Translations under genes and position numbers: made by a program
Part shown: in pieces, positions 32,076 through 40,676 of the stretch
How positions within the stretch are numbered: position 1 is the stretch's first letter
Layout of the letters: each line of letters starts with the position of its first letter
From: Bradyrhizobium erythrophlei
Lineage (GTDB): Bacteria > Pseudomonadota > Alphaproteobacteria > Rhizobiales > Xanthobacteraceae
Assembly (NCBI RefSeq): GCF_900129425.1
Contig: NZ_LT670817.1
Location: 1,240,001 to 1,304,000, forward strand
Reading direction: 5' to 3'
Length of the DNA: 64,000 nucleotides
Notes under the pieces: model-generated
What the model saw: only the letters and a program-made list of their open reading frames with translations
Database searches by the model: none
Told to the model about the DNA's origin: nothing

Positions 32076-35000
32076 TCACCTCTTCTTCCACCCCCCCCGA
32101 TGCCCCGGCGCGCCTCCGCTGGAACGGGGGGCCGGGCCGAATTCGGGGCCGAATTGGCGCGAGTCGGTCGGCTGGAAGATTTTGCTGCCGCTGGCCGGGG
32201 TCGATTCGTCGCGCGAGGGTTTGCGCGTTGAAGCGCGGTTGGGACGGAAGGGCAGGGACTCGGGGCCGTGCATTTCGTCGAGATGGGGTTTGTGGACGCG
32301 GGACGACGAGGCACTGTCGTCGTTGAGAGATTTCACCCCACCCCGCGCGCTTACAGCGCGCGACCCTCCCCCTCCAGGGGAGGGTGAAGAGGAGCCGCGC
32401 GGGGTGTTGTTGCCGCCGCGCTTGGCCGACTGTTGCGGCAGGTTTGCTGACTCGCCGTATTTCTTCATCCCGGCATAGGCGCCGGCCTTGCCCTGCACGG
32501 TGCGCTGTTTCGCGGTGGGATCGTCGACCACCGCAAGCTCTGTGGCGCGCAGGCGCTTGACTTCATCGCGCAGGCGCGCGGCTTCCTCGAAATTCAGGTC
32601 GGCGGCGGCCTCGCGCATGCGAGTTTCGAGGTCGCCGAGCACGGCTTCGAAATTGTGCCCGATGCTGATGACGTCATCGGCCATGCCGCCGCCGCCGATT
32701 TCCACCAGCACATGGTCGCGCTCGTAGACGCTGTTCATGATGTCGCCGATGGATTTCTTGATGCTTTCGGGCGTGATGCCGTTGGCGGTGTTGTATTCGA
32801 CCTGTTTTTCGCGGCGGCGGTCGGTCTCGGCGATGGCGCGCTCCATCGAGCCGGTGATCTGGTCGGCATAGAGGATCACCCGTCCGTCGACGTTGCGCGC
32901 GGCGCGGCCGATGGTCTGGATGAGCGAGGTCTCGCTGCGCAGAAAACCTTCCTTGTCGGCGTCGAGGATCGCGACCAGCGCGCATTCGGGAATGTCGAGG
33001 CCCTCGCGCAACAGGTTGATGCCGACCAGCGCGTCGAACGCGCCGAGCCGCAAATCCCTGATGATCTCGATGCGCTCGATGGTGTCGATATCGCTGTGCA
33101 TGTAGCGCACGCGAATGCCCTGCTCGTGCAGGTATTCGGTGAGATCTTCCGCCATCCGTTTTGTCAGCACGGTGATCAGGCTGCGATAGCCGGCCTGTGC
33201 GGTGGCGCGGACCTCGCCGACGAGATCGTCCACTTGCGTGCGCGCCGGGCGGATGTCGACCGGCGGATCGATCAGCCCGGTGGGGCGGATCACCTGCTCG
33301 ACGAACACGCCGCCGCTTTCGTTCAGTTCCCACGCCGACGGCGTGGCGGAGACCGCGACCGATTGCGGGCGCATCATGTCCCATTCCTCGAACCGCAAGG
33401 GACGATTGTCCATGCAGGAGGGCAGCCGGAAACCGTATTCGGCCAAGGTTGCCTTGCGCCGAAAATCACCTTTGAACATGCCGCCGATCTGCGGCACCGT
33501 GACGTGGCTTTCGTCGGCAAAGACCAGCGCATTGTCCGGGACATATTCGAACAGCGTCGGCGGCGGCTCGCCGGGCCGGCGTCCCGTGAGATAGCGCGAA
33601 TAGTTTTCGATGCCGGCGCAGGAGCCGGTGGCTTCCATCATCTCGAGATCGAAGGTGGTGCGCTGCTCCAGCCGTTGCGCTTCCAGCAGGCGGCCCTGGT
33701 TGTTGAGCTGGTCCAGCCGCCATTTCAATTCGGACTTGATCGACTTGATCGCCTGCACCAGCGTCGGGCGCGGCGTCACATAATGCGAGTTGGCGTAGAT
33801 CTTGATGAATTCGAGCTCGTCCTGCCGGTGGCCGGTGAGCGGATCGAACTCCTCGATGTTCTCGACGACGTCGCCGAACAGATTGACGCGCCAGGCGCGG
33901 TCTTCGTAGTGCGCCGGAAAGATGTCGATGACGTCGCCGCGCACCCGGAAGGTGCCGCGGGTAAAGTCGGCCTGGGTGCGCTTGTATTGCAGCGCCACGA
34001 GATCGGCGATCAGCTGGCGCTGGTCGATGCGCTCGCCCTTCTTCAGCGCGAACGTCATCGCGGTATAGGTTTCGACCGAGCCGATACCGTAGATGCACGA
34101 CACGGAAGCGACGATGATGACGTCGTCGCGCTCCAGCAGCGCCCGCGTCGCCGAGTGGCGCATGCGGTCGATCTGCTCGTTGATGGACGAGTCCTTCTCG
34201 ATGTAGGTGTCGGTCCGCGGCACATAGGCTTCGGGCTGGTAGTAGTCGTAATAGCTGACAAAATATTCCACGGCGTTGTCGGGGAAGAAACTCTTGAACT
34301 CGCCATAGAGCTGCGCCGCCAGCGTCTTGTTCGGCGCCAGGATGATGGCGGGGCGCTGCGTGGCCTCGATCACCTTGGCCATGGTGTAGGTCTTGCCGGA
34401 GCCGGTGACGCCGAGCAGCACCTGCGTGCGGTCATTGCGCCTGACGCCCTCGACCAGTTCGGCGATCGCGGTCGGCTGGTCACCCTTCGGCTCGTATTCG
34501 GATTTGATTACGAACGGCTGGCCGCCTTCGGATTTCTCCGGACGCGGCGGCCGGTGCGGCGTCCAGACTTTCATCTGGCCGTCTTCGCCCTTGAATTCGG
34601 GACGGCCTTCGCGAATCAGCGCGTCCAGCGCATCGGCGGTCGCGGCGACGCCGAGCGCCTCCATCTTGTTGCGCGGCGGCCGCGCCAGCGCGGCGGCGTC
34701 TTCCTCCTCGGTGGTGAAGCCGAGCTGTTTTGCGAGCTCCGGATCGAGCACGGGAATCGTCGCCGAGGTGCCGTAGTTGGCCTGGGGGGATTCGGAGAGG
34801 CCGGAGTTTGCGGAGGCACCCCCGCCCTGGCCCTCCCCCGCAAGCGGGAGAGGGGACGCAGGCTGCGGCTGCTCACGGGATTCTTCTCCCCTCCCTCCGC
34901 GAAGCGGTGGGGTCCGAGGCGAGCGAAGCTCGCTCTCGAGGTCGGGGGTGGGGGGTCTCTCCGCGGGCGATGCTGGCAGCGAGTTTGTTGAGCCACCCCC

Positions 35001-35411
35001 CACCCCCGACCCCTCCCCACCACGCGCGATGCGCGTGGGGGGAGGGGAGAAGGAAGCATCGCGCTTCGCCGAAGGTCTGGAGCCCTCTCCCGCTTGCGGG
35101 GGAGGGTTGGGTGGGGGTGGCGCAACAGGCGACGTCGCTAGCGACGCATCGCGCTTCGCCACATCACTGCTGGTGCCCTTCGTCGATGCCCGCGCGCGAT
35201 GCGCGGCGGCTTCGCCGCCGGCGCGGCGGTCCCAGGAATTATCCGGCGGCGGCTGCAGGCCGGTGCCCGAGCCAAGGCCTGCATCGCCTCGGTTGATCGC
35301 GGGATTGAGCAGTTCGGCCAGCGCCGGTCCGATCGGCTGCACATCGGGGCGATGCGCTTTCGATTTCGGAGTTTTGACGGGCTTTTTGGGATTGTCGGGT
35401 TTCTTCGCCAT
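32076..35411 (-). CDS. uvrB: Excinuclease ABC subunit UvrB with long N- and C-terminal extensions
   Basis: 1111 aa from ATG 35411 (AKKPDNPKKPVKTPKSK); E. coli UvrB has 673. The catalytic core runs from about residue 299 (SEYEPKGDQPTAIAELVEG) to about 960. It shows Walker A GVTGSGKT (about 334), the damage-probing hairpin SYYDYYQPEAYVP, helicase motif VI QTIGRAARN and the C-terminal UVR motif LNFEEAARLRDEVKRLRATE. UvrB loads onto damaged DNA with UvrA and recruits UvrC. The first 298 residues and last 150 are low-complexity (Pro, Ser, Gly, Arg) and coincide with palindromic repeats in the DNA, so they look like inserted sequence read in frame. Confidence 0.95.
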   Translation of the reverse strand: MAKKPDNPKKPVKTPKSKAHRPDVQPIGPALAELLNPAINRGDAGLGSGTGLQPPPDNSWDRRAGGEAAAHRARASTKGTSSDVAKRDASLATSPVAPPPPNPPPQAGEGSRPSAKRDASFSPPPTRIARGGEGSGVGGGSTNSLPASPAERPPTPDLESELRSPRTPPLRGGRGEESREQPQPASPLPLAGEGQGGGASANSGLSESPQANYGTSATIPVLDPELAKQLGFTTEEEDAAALARPPRNKMEALGVAATADALDALIREGRPEFKGEDGQMKVWTPHRPPRPEKSEGGQPFVIKSEYEPKGDQPTAIAELVEGVRRNDRTQVLLGVTGSGKTYTMAKVIEATQRPAIILAPNKTLAAQLYGEFKSFFPDNAVEYFVSYYDYYQPEAYVPRTDTYIEKDSSINEQIDRMRHSATRALLERDDVIIVASVSCIYGIGSVETYTAMTFALKKGERIDQRQLIADLVALQYKRTQADFTRGTFRVRGDVIDIFPAHYEDRAWRVNLFGDVVENIEEFDPLTGHRQDELEFIKIYANSHYVTPRPTLVQAIKSIKSELKWRLDQLNNQGRLLEAQRLEQRTTFDLEMMEATGSCAGIENYSRYLTGRRPGEPPPTLFEYVPDNALVFADESHVTVPQIGGMFKGDFRRKATLAEYGFRLPSCMDNRPLRFEEWDMMRPQSVAVSATPSAWELNESGGVFVEQVIRPTGLIDPPVDIRPARTQVDDLVGEVRATAQAGYRSLITVLTKRMAEDLTEYLHEQGIRVRYMHSDIDTIERIEIIRDLRLGAFDALVGINLLREGLDIPECALVAILDADKEGFLRSETSLIQTIGRAARNVDGRVILYADQITGSMERAIAETDRRREKQVEYNTANGITPESIKKSIGDIMNSVYERDHVLVEIGGGGMADDVISIGHNFEAVLGDLETRMREAAADLNFEEAARLRDEVKRLRATELAVVDDPTAKQRTVQGKAGAYAGMKKYGESANLPQQSAKRGGNNTPRGSSSPSPGGGGSRAVSARGGVKSLNDDSASSSRVHKPHLDEMHGPESLPFRPNRASTRKPSRDESTPASGSKIFQPTDSRQFGPEFGPAPRSSGGAPGHRGGWKKR
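32325..32405. repeat. Palindromic repeat inside the uvrB 3' extension
   Basis: CACCCCGCGCGCTTACAGCG CGCG and ACCCTCCCCCTCCAGGGGAG GGT are strong stems of the same type seen as intergenic REPs. They encode the GSSSPSPGGGG part of the UvrB tail. Confidence 0.7.
34800..35150. repeat. Cluster of palindromic repeats inside the uvrB 5' extension
   Basis: Successive stems: CCCTCCCCCGCAAGCGGGAG AGGG; CTTCTCCCCTCCCTCCGCGA AGCGG; CCACCCCCCACCCCCGACCC facing GGTCGGGGGTGGGGGG; CCACGCGCGATGCGCGTGG; CCCTCTCCCGCTTGCGGGGG AGGG. These are the intergenic REP types of this genus, here read through as coding sequence between the Lys-rich N-terminus and the UvrB core. Confidence 0.75.
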
Positions 35412-35473
35412 CGGGCGAATATGGGATGAGTCCGGCCGACATAAAAGGGCAAAAGCCCCCAGGGAAACGCGGA

Positions 35474-35821
35474 TGAGCTCTCTTCTGAAGACGCTGACAT
35501 GGCTCACCGCATTCGGCGCCTGTGCGCTCCATTGTCAGCAGCTGTCAGCACAGTCGAAGGAAGCGGAACCGGCGACGCGCGCGGCCAACGACGCCTTCGT
35601 CAAATCACTGCCGTTTTCCGATCGCACCGATCTGGCGGCCGCGCAACAAGGCCGCCGACATCGGTTCGAATTTCGGCGCAATACCGTTTCCATTCTCGCC
35701 GCAATACAACGAGCAGGGTGCGAACCGCTCACTGTCGACGCCTGAGCAGCACCTCATGCAGGTGCAGGCTCCAGGCTGCAGCTTCCAGTCGGTCATTCGC
35801 GCATGCTTCGGCTTGCACTGA
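35474..35821 (+). pseudogene. Fragment resembling the N-terminus of an SdsA-type alkyl sulfatase
   Basis: From ATG 35474 the peptide has a signal sequence (LLKTLTWLTAFGACALHCQ) and then EPATRAANDAFVKSLPFSDR TDLAAAQQG. This matches the mature N-terminus of linear alkyl-sulfatases, which normally continues GFIAPLP and a metallo-beta-lactamase domain. Here the frame diverges after LAAAQ; a neighbouring frame gives GSNFGAIPFPFSPQYNEQG and ends at 35821. Nothing of the catalytic domain is present, so this is a relic. The family call rests on about 30 residues. Confidence 0.5.
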
Positions 35822-35930
35822 CTTCAGCCGGAATCCTCACCGAGGGATGGCGGTCGCCTGTTCGGACCCGCCAAATCCATCTACAATGCCGCGGCGGAAC
35901 GTGTTCCGCTGACAACGTCGAGGAAACCAG

Positions 35931-37580
35931 GTGGCTGCTGAAATAAATCCGCTGGCCGGCAAGATCGCCACCCCATCCATGTTGGCGAACATACCGCGGC
36001 TGGTGACCGCCTATTTCGAAGGCAAGCCCGATCCGTCGGTCGCGGCGCAGCGGGTTGCGTTCGGCACCTCGGGGCATCGCGGCTCCGCCTTCAACAACGC
36101 GTTCAACGAGGCGCACATCCTGGCGATCAGCCAGGCGATTTGCGATCACCGGCGCAGCATCGGCATCAGCGGCCCGCTATTCGTCGGTATCGATACCCAC
36201 GCGCTGGCGGAGCCGGCGCTGGCGAGCGCGCTTGAAGTGTTCGCGGCCAACGGCGTCGAGACCATGATCGACGAGCACTACGGATATACGCCGACGCCGG
36301 TGATTTCCCGCGCGATTCTCGCCTACAACAAAGGCCGCGACACGGGCCTCGCCGACGGCGTCGTGATCACGCCGTCGCATAATCCACCCGAAGACGGCGG
36401 GTTCAAATACAATCCCCCCAATGGCGGTCCGGCGGATACCGATATTACCGCCGGCATCGAACGCGCCGCCAACGGCTTTCTTGAAGACGGCCTCAGGGGC
36501 GTGCAGCGCATCCCCTATGACCGCGCCCGCCAATCGTCCTGCGTTCATCGCCATGATTATATCGGGCCTTATGTCGCCGACCTCGCCAACGTCGTCGACA
36601 TGGAGCTGATCCGCGCCGCCGGCGTGAAGATCGGGATCGATCCCCTGGGCGGCGCGGGCGTGCATTACTGGCAGCCGATCATCGAGCGCTATCGGCTGGC
36701 CGCGACCATCGTCAGCGACGCGGTCGACCCAACGTTTCGCTTCATGACCGTCGATTGGGACGGAAAAATCCGGATGGACTGCTCCTCGCCCTATGCGATG
36801 GCGCGGCTGATCGGCATGCGCGGCAAGTTCGACGTCGCCTTCGCCAACGACACCGACGCCGACCGGCACGGCATCGTGACCCGCTCGAACGGCCTGATGA
36901 ATCCAAACCACTATCTCGCCGCCGCGATCTCCTATTTGTTTGGCAATCGTCCGCAATGGCGCGGCAACAGCGCGGTGGGCAAGACCATCGTCAGCAGCGC
37001 GATCATCGACCGCGTCGCCAAAAAGCTCGGCCGCAGGCTGGTCGAAACCCCCGTGGGTTTCAAATGGTTCGTCGACGGCCTCGGCGACGGATCGTTCGGT
37101 TTCGCCGGCGAGGAAAGCGCCGGCGCCTCGTTTCTCCGGCAGGACGGATCGGTGTGGACCACCGACAAGGATGGCATCATTTTGGGATTATTGGCCGCCG
37201 AGATCACCGCGCGAACCCAACGCGACCCGAGCCAGTTGTTCGACAGCCTGACGAGTGAACTGGGCGTACCGTTTTACGAACGGATCGACGCGCCCGCCAC
37301 GCCAGCGCAGAAGAACCGGCTGAAGGCGCTTTCGCCTGAAAAGCTCGCGCTGTCGGAACTGGCCGGCGAGCCGGTTCGCGCGACGCTCACGGCCGCTCCC
37401 GGCAACGGTCAACCGTTCGGCGGCATCAAGGTCACGGCCGATGACGGATGGTTTGCCGCGCGGCCTTCGGGCACCGAGGATGTCTACAAGATCTATGCGG
37501 AGAGTTTTCGCAGCCAAGAGCACCTGCGGCAAATCCAGCACGACGCCCAGTCCGCCATCGCGCGTGCGTTCGAGGATTAG
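35931..37580 (+). CDS. pgm: Alpha-D-glucose phosphate-specific phosphoglucomutase
   Basis: 549 aa from GTG 35931, with CGAGGAAACCAG upstream. It interconverts glucose 1- and 6-phosphate, feeding glycogen, trehalose and exopolysaccharide synthesis. Landmarks: FGTSGHRGSAFNNAFNEAHI at the N-terminus, phosphoserine Ser149 in ITPSHNPPEDGGFKYNPPNG, the Mg2+ loop NDTDADRHGI, the sugar-binding GEESAGASF, and the phosphate-binding ARPSGTEDVYKIY near the C-terminus. Monocistronic in appearance. Confidence 0.95.
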   Translation: MAAEINPLAGKIATPSMLANIPRLVTAYFEGKPDPSVAAQRVAFGTSGHRGSAFNNAFNEAHILAISQAICDHRRSIGISGPLFVGIDTHALAEPALASALEVFAANGVETMIDEHYGYTPTPVISRAILAYNKGRDTGLADGVVITPSHNPPEDGGFKYNPPNGGPADTDITAGIERAANGFLEDGLRGVQRIPYDRARQSSCVHRHDYIGPYVADLANVVDMELIRAAGVKIGIDPLGGAGVHYWQPIIERYRLAATIVSDAVDPTFRFMTVDWDGKIRMDCSSPYAMARLIGMRGKFDVAFANDTDADRHGIVTRSNGLMNPNHYLAAAISYLFGNRPQWRGNSAVGKTIVSSAIIDRVAKKLGRRLVETPVGFKWFVDGLGDGSFGFAGEESAGASFLRQDGSVWTTDKDGIILGLLAAEITARTQRDPSQLFDSLTSELGVPFYERIDAPATPAQKNRLKALSPEKLALSELAGEPVRATLTAAPGNGQPFGGIKVTADDGWFAARPSGTEDVYKIYAESFRSQEHLRQIQHDAQSAIARAFED

Positions 37581-37589
37581 GCGCGCTGT

Positions 37590-37787
37590 TCAGCAGGCCG
37601 AGGCCGTCGAAGGCGGGGCTTTGACGATATCCAGATGAATGCCGCCGCACCTCGTGCACCGGAGCGCCCAATATTCCGAGCCTGACCGTCCCGGGATGAC
37701 GCGCAGGATCGCCAGCTCGGCATGGCATTGCGGGCAGTCGGATAGCACCGCGGCGGGCTCGGCTGGTTCGGTCTCGGATACAGACAT
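37590..37787 (-). CDS. Small zinc-ribbon protein
   Basis: 65 aa. Two CxxC knuckles, DCPQCHAEL and RCTRCGGIHL, separated by about 25 residues (LRVIPGRSGSEYWAL) make a zinc ribbon. The N-terminus is acidic (VSETEPAEPAAVL). Convergent with pgm (10 bp). Possible partner of nucleic acid or protein; no assigned function. Confidence 0.75.
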   Translation of the reverse strand: MSVSETEPAEPAAVLSDCPQCHAELAILRVIPGRSGSEYWALRCTRCGGIHLDIVKAPPSTASAC

Positions 37788-37812
37788 CGGATGCCGTTGC
37801 TTTCAATTCGGG

Positions 37813-38061
37813 CTAACCAGCCGACGGCTTGGTTTGCGACATCTGGCCGGCGGGTGCGTATCGCTTGAGCTTGAGGCGATCGATCTGCGTCTTGGCATCC
37901 GCAATGGCGGCCTCGGGATCGGACCACGCGAAACCGACTTCCAGTGTGGAAAACAGAACGCCATCGATCACGACAGGCTTCTGGTCCTCGCGTCGTATCC
38001 GCGCATGCCACAAGCCTCGTCCGGCTTCGAAGGATTCGATCATGAAGTTGTCGTAAATCAT
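37813..38061 (-). CDS. Conserved hypothetical protein (82 aa)
   Basis: IYDNFMIESFEAGRGLWHAR, IRREDQKPVVIDGVLFSTLE and FAWSDPEAAIADAKTQIDRL form one short alpha/beta domain. Members of this kind are common in Bradyrhizobium as unnamed proteins. It lies 25 bp upstream of the zinc-ribbon gene on the same strand, so the two may be co-transcribed. Confidence 0.75.
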   Translation of the reverse strand: MIYDNFMIESFEAGRGLWHARIRREDQKPVVIDGVLFSTLEVGFAWSDPEAAIADAKTQIDRLKLKRYAPAGQMSQTKPSAG

Positions 38062-38299
38062 CGCATCCTCCAGATGTTGTCCGGAGTCGAGAGAAACATG
38101 CGCCCGTCAAAACGAATGTGAACTCGTTCACATCCCCGCCCATTTTTCTGGGCCCTCCGGACTGCGGCGGTTTGTGGTGCAGATCAATTCGCCGGGATGC
38201 GAAGCGCCGGCCATTGACTTCACGGCTTCGATGCGGTGAACTTCATGCAATCGCATCCACTTTGGATGACCACCAACCGCCGCACGACAGGAACGCCTT

Positions 38300-39007
38300 A
38301 TGATCGACCTTCACTACTGGACCACGCCGAACGGCCACAAGATCACGATCTTTCTCGAGGAGACCGGGCTGCCCTACAAGATCTTCCCGGTGAACATCGG
38401 CAAGGGCGACCAGTTCAAGCCGGAGTTCCTGGCGATCGCGCCGAACAACCGCATTCCGGCGATGGTCGATCATGAGCCGAAAGGCGGCGGCAAGCCGATC
38501 TCGATCTTCGAATCCGGCGCGATGCTGCTGTATCTCGCCGAGAAGACCGGCAAATTCCTCCCCGCCGACATCTACGGCCGCTACGATGCGATCCAGTGGA
38601 CGTTCTGGCAGATGGGCGGGCTCGGACCGATGGCCGGCCAGAACCATCACTTCAGGAACTACGCCCAGGAAAAGATCCCATACGCCATCGACCGCTATGT
38701 AAACGAGACCAACCGGCTCTATGGCGTGCTCAACAAGCGGCTCTCGAACCGCGAATTCATCGCCGGCGATTATTCGATCGCCGATATGGCAAGCTATCCA
38801 TGGGTGGTGGGGCACAAAAACCAGGGCCAGAACATCGAGGACTTCCCGCACCTCAAGCGCTGGCTGGAGACGATTGCTGCCCGGCCCGCGACGGAGCGCG
38901 CCTACGCCAGGGCCAAGGAGGTCAATCCGAATTTCGGCCAGCCGGCGATCCGCACCGAGGAAGAGCGCAAGCTGCTGTTCGGGCAGACCGCGGCGGTGGT
39001 GAAGTGA
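38300..39007 (+). CDS. Glutathione S-transferase family, YfcG/Ure2p-like disulfide oxidoreductase
   Basis: 235 aa. Thioredoxin-fold N-domain (about 1-88) beginning IDLHYWTTPNGHKITIFLEE, with the Asn-type active-site region TTPNGHK, the cis-proline motif NNRIPAMVD and the glutathione-binding IFESGAMLLYLAEK. The helical C-domain contains WTFWQMGGLGPMAGQNHHFR and IADMASYPWV. This is the nu-class GST pattern, proteins that reduce disulfides with two glutathiones. Start ATG 38300 after AGGAACGCCTT. Confidence 0.9.
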   Translation: MIDLHYWTTPNGHKITIFLEETGLPYKIFPVNIGKGDQFKPEFLAIAPNNRIPAMVDHEPKGGGKPISIFESGAMLLYLAEKTGKFLPADIYGRYDAIQWTFWQMGGLGPMAGQNHHFRNYAQEKIPYAIDRYVNETNRLYGVLNKRLSNREFIAGDYSIADMASYPWVVGHKNQGQNIEDFPHLKRWLETIAARPATERAYARAKEVNPNFGQPAIRTEEERKLLFGQTAAVVK

Positions 39008-39016
39008 CGCGCAGCT

Positions 39017-39117
39017 GTCATCATCCGCGAAGGCGGATGATCCAGTAAACGCAGGTGCCAGTAACTTGCATGAGCGTCACGGCGTACTGGATGCCCCGCC
39101 TGCGCGGGGCATGACGG
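39017..39117. repeat. REP-like palindromes
   Basis: TCATCATCCGCGAAGGCGGATGA TCCAGTA and the inverted TACTGGATGCCCCGCCTGCG CGGGGCATGACGG lie between the two GST genes. Confidence 0.75.
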
Positions 39118-39130
39118 AAGGCGAGGGACC

Positions 39131-39826
39131 ATGGCGTTAAAACTGTTCGAACTGGTCGGCACCGACCAAGCCCGTCCCTTCAGCCCGTTCTGCTGGCGGA
39201 CGCGGATGGCGCTAGCGCATAAGGGGCTCGGCGCGGAGTCGATCCCGTGGTGCTTTACCGAGAAGGACGCGATCGCTCCGCACCATTCCGAAAAGGTGCC
39301 GGTGCTGATCGATGGCGAAACCTCGGTCGCCGATTCCTGGGCGATCGCGAACTATCTCGAAGACCGCTATCCGGACCGGCCATCGCTGTTCGGCGGTGAG
39401 GGCGGCCGCGCCATGGGCCGCATGATCAACTGGTGGGGCGATGTCACCGTGGTCGGCGGCATGTTCCCGCTGATCGTCGCGGATATTCCCGGCCACCTCA
39501 AGCCGGTGGATGCGGCCTATTTCCGCAGGACCCGCGAGGCGCGTTTCGGCAAGCCGCTAGAGGAAGTCGTCGCCGGACGCGACAAATCGGTCGAGGGATT
39601 TCGCCGCGCGCTCGACCCGATGCGGCTGACCTTGAAGACGCAAACCTATCTCGGCGGCGGTGCGCCGAACTATGCCGACTACATCGTGTTCGGCGCATTC
39701 CAGTGGGCGCGCGTGGTCAGCCCGTTCAAATTGCTGGCCGAGAACGATCCGGTCTACGCGTGGCGCGAAAAGCTGCTCGACGCCTTCGACGGCATGGCGC
39801 GGAAATCGCCGGGTTACCAGGTGTAG
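39131..39826 (+). CDS. Glutathione S-transferase family protein (beta-etherase-like)
   Basis: 231 aa. N-domain: LFELVGTDQARPFSPFCWRT with the SPFCWR active-site segment, SEKVPVLIDGETSVADSWAI, NYLEDRYPDRPSL. C-domain: SVEGFRRALDPMRLTLKTQT and GGGAPNYADYIVFGAFQWAR. This subgroup resembles the LigE/LigF-type and fungal etherase-like GSTs; the substrate is unknown. A tandem neighbour of the preceding GST but too different to be a recent duplicate. Start ATG 39131 follows AAGGCGAGGGACC. Confidence 0.88.
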   Translation: MALKLFELVGTDQARPFSPFCWRTRMALAHKGLGAESIPWCFTEKDAIAPHHSEKVPVLIDGETSVADSWAIANYLEDRYPDRPSLFGGEGGRAMGRMINWWGDVTVVGGMFPLIVADIPGHLKPVDAAYFRRTREARFGKPLEEVVAGRDKSVEGFRRALDPMRLTLKTQTYLGGGAPNYADYIVFGAFQWARVVSPFKLLAENDPVYAWREKLLDAFDGMARKSPGYQV

Positions 39827-39877
39827 GTTTGAACGGCTTCGAAAAGCTGGCAGGCGCTCAAGACAGGAGTTTTGACC

Positions 39878-40297
39878 ATGCCGGATCGCGCAGACACGAT
39901 TTCCACCAAGGCCGTCATCACCGCCGCCGAACCGCAATTGTTCGTCGCCGACATCAAGGCATCCTGTGATTTTTTTGCGGGCAAGCTCGGTTTCGCCGTC
40001 GCCTTCACCTATGGCGAACCGCCGTTCTATGCGCAGGTCGGGCGCGACGGCGCGCGCATCAACCTGCGATGCGTCGCGCAGCCGGTGATCGATCAGGCTT
40101 TACGGGATCGCGAGCAATTGCTTTCCGCTTCCCTCACCGTCGCGACGGCGGAGGAGATCGAGGCGCTGTTCCGGGAATTTCGGGCCGCCGGCGTGACGTT
40201 CTTTCAAACGCTCAAGCGCGAGCCGTGGGGCGCGCGCGATTTTATAATCAAGGACCCGGACGGCAACCTGCTGCTGTTCGCCGGGCCGGCGGAATAG
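39878..40297 (+). CDS. VOC/glyoxalase superfamily protein
   Basis: 139 aa from ATG 39878 (CAGGAGTTTTGACC upstream). One vicinal-oxygen-chelate module pair: AEPQLFVADIKASCDFFAGK LGFAV, then EEIEALFREFRAAGVTFFQT, and WGARDFIIKDPDGNLLLFAG at the end. It looks like the bleomycin-resistance/glyoxalase-like branch. Likely part of the GST cluster transcript, 51 bp downstream. Reaction unknown. Confidence 0.85.
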   Translation: MPDRADTISTKAVITAAEPQLFVADIKASCDFFAGKLGFAVAFTYGEPPFYAQVGRDGARINLRCVAQPVIDQALRDREQLLSASLTVATAEEIEALFREFRAAGVTFFQTLKREPWGARDFIIKDPDGNLLLFAGPAE

Positions 40298-40357
40298 CGA
40301 GGCGGGGACGCTGAGGCGAAAACGCGTCGCATTTTTCGTCGACGCGGAAAGACCGCG

Positions 40358-40561
40358 CTATCTGTTCGGCGGCGTGTGAGTTTGCCCCGCCATCTTCCGC
40401 AGGCAATCCCGGCACAGGCAATCCTCGCCCGCAACCGGCATCGGCAGGCGAGCGGTTTCCTCGGCGCACCAGCACGGTCCCGCCGGGTTGCAGGCGAACT
40501 CCGTTCCGCAAACGGAACAGGCAAGGCGGCGCGAGACCGGGATATCTGACCGATTTGTCAT
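40358..40561 (-). CDS. Cysteine-rich CWC family protein
   Basis: 67 aa with eight cysteines: CSVCGTEFAC, GPCWC, DCLCRDC. The CWC motif (CW(C)) and spacing match the Cys_rich_CWC family, likely a zinc-binding module. Function unknown. Convergent with the VOC gene. Confidence 0.8.
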   Translation of the reverse strand: MTNRSDIPVSRRLACSVCGTEFACNPAGPCWCAEETARLPMPVAGEDCLCRDCLRKMAGQTHTPPNR

Positions 40562-40676
40562 GATCGGAACCGAGACCTGGCCATGTTTTTCATCCCGGGT
40601 TCATGCCGAACGGCGATATAATTCATCACAAGATATACGCGCAAAGCCCGCCAAGCAAAGCGCAAAGGAAAATTCG

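Noticed and set aside
32655..34991. 778-codon plus-strand frame
   Set aside because: Fully antisense to uvrB; its His/Asp-rich composition is the usual shadow of a high-G+C gene.
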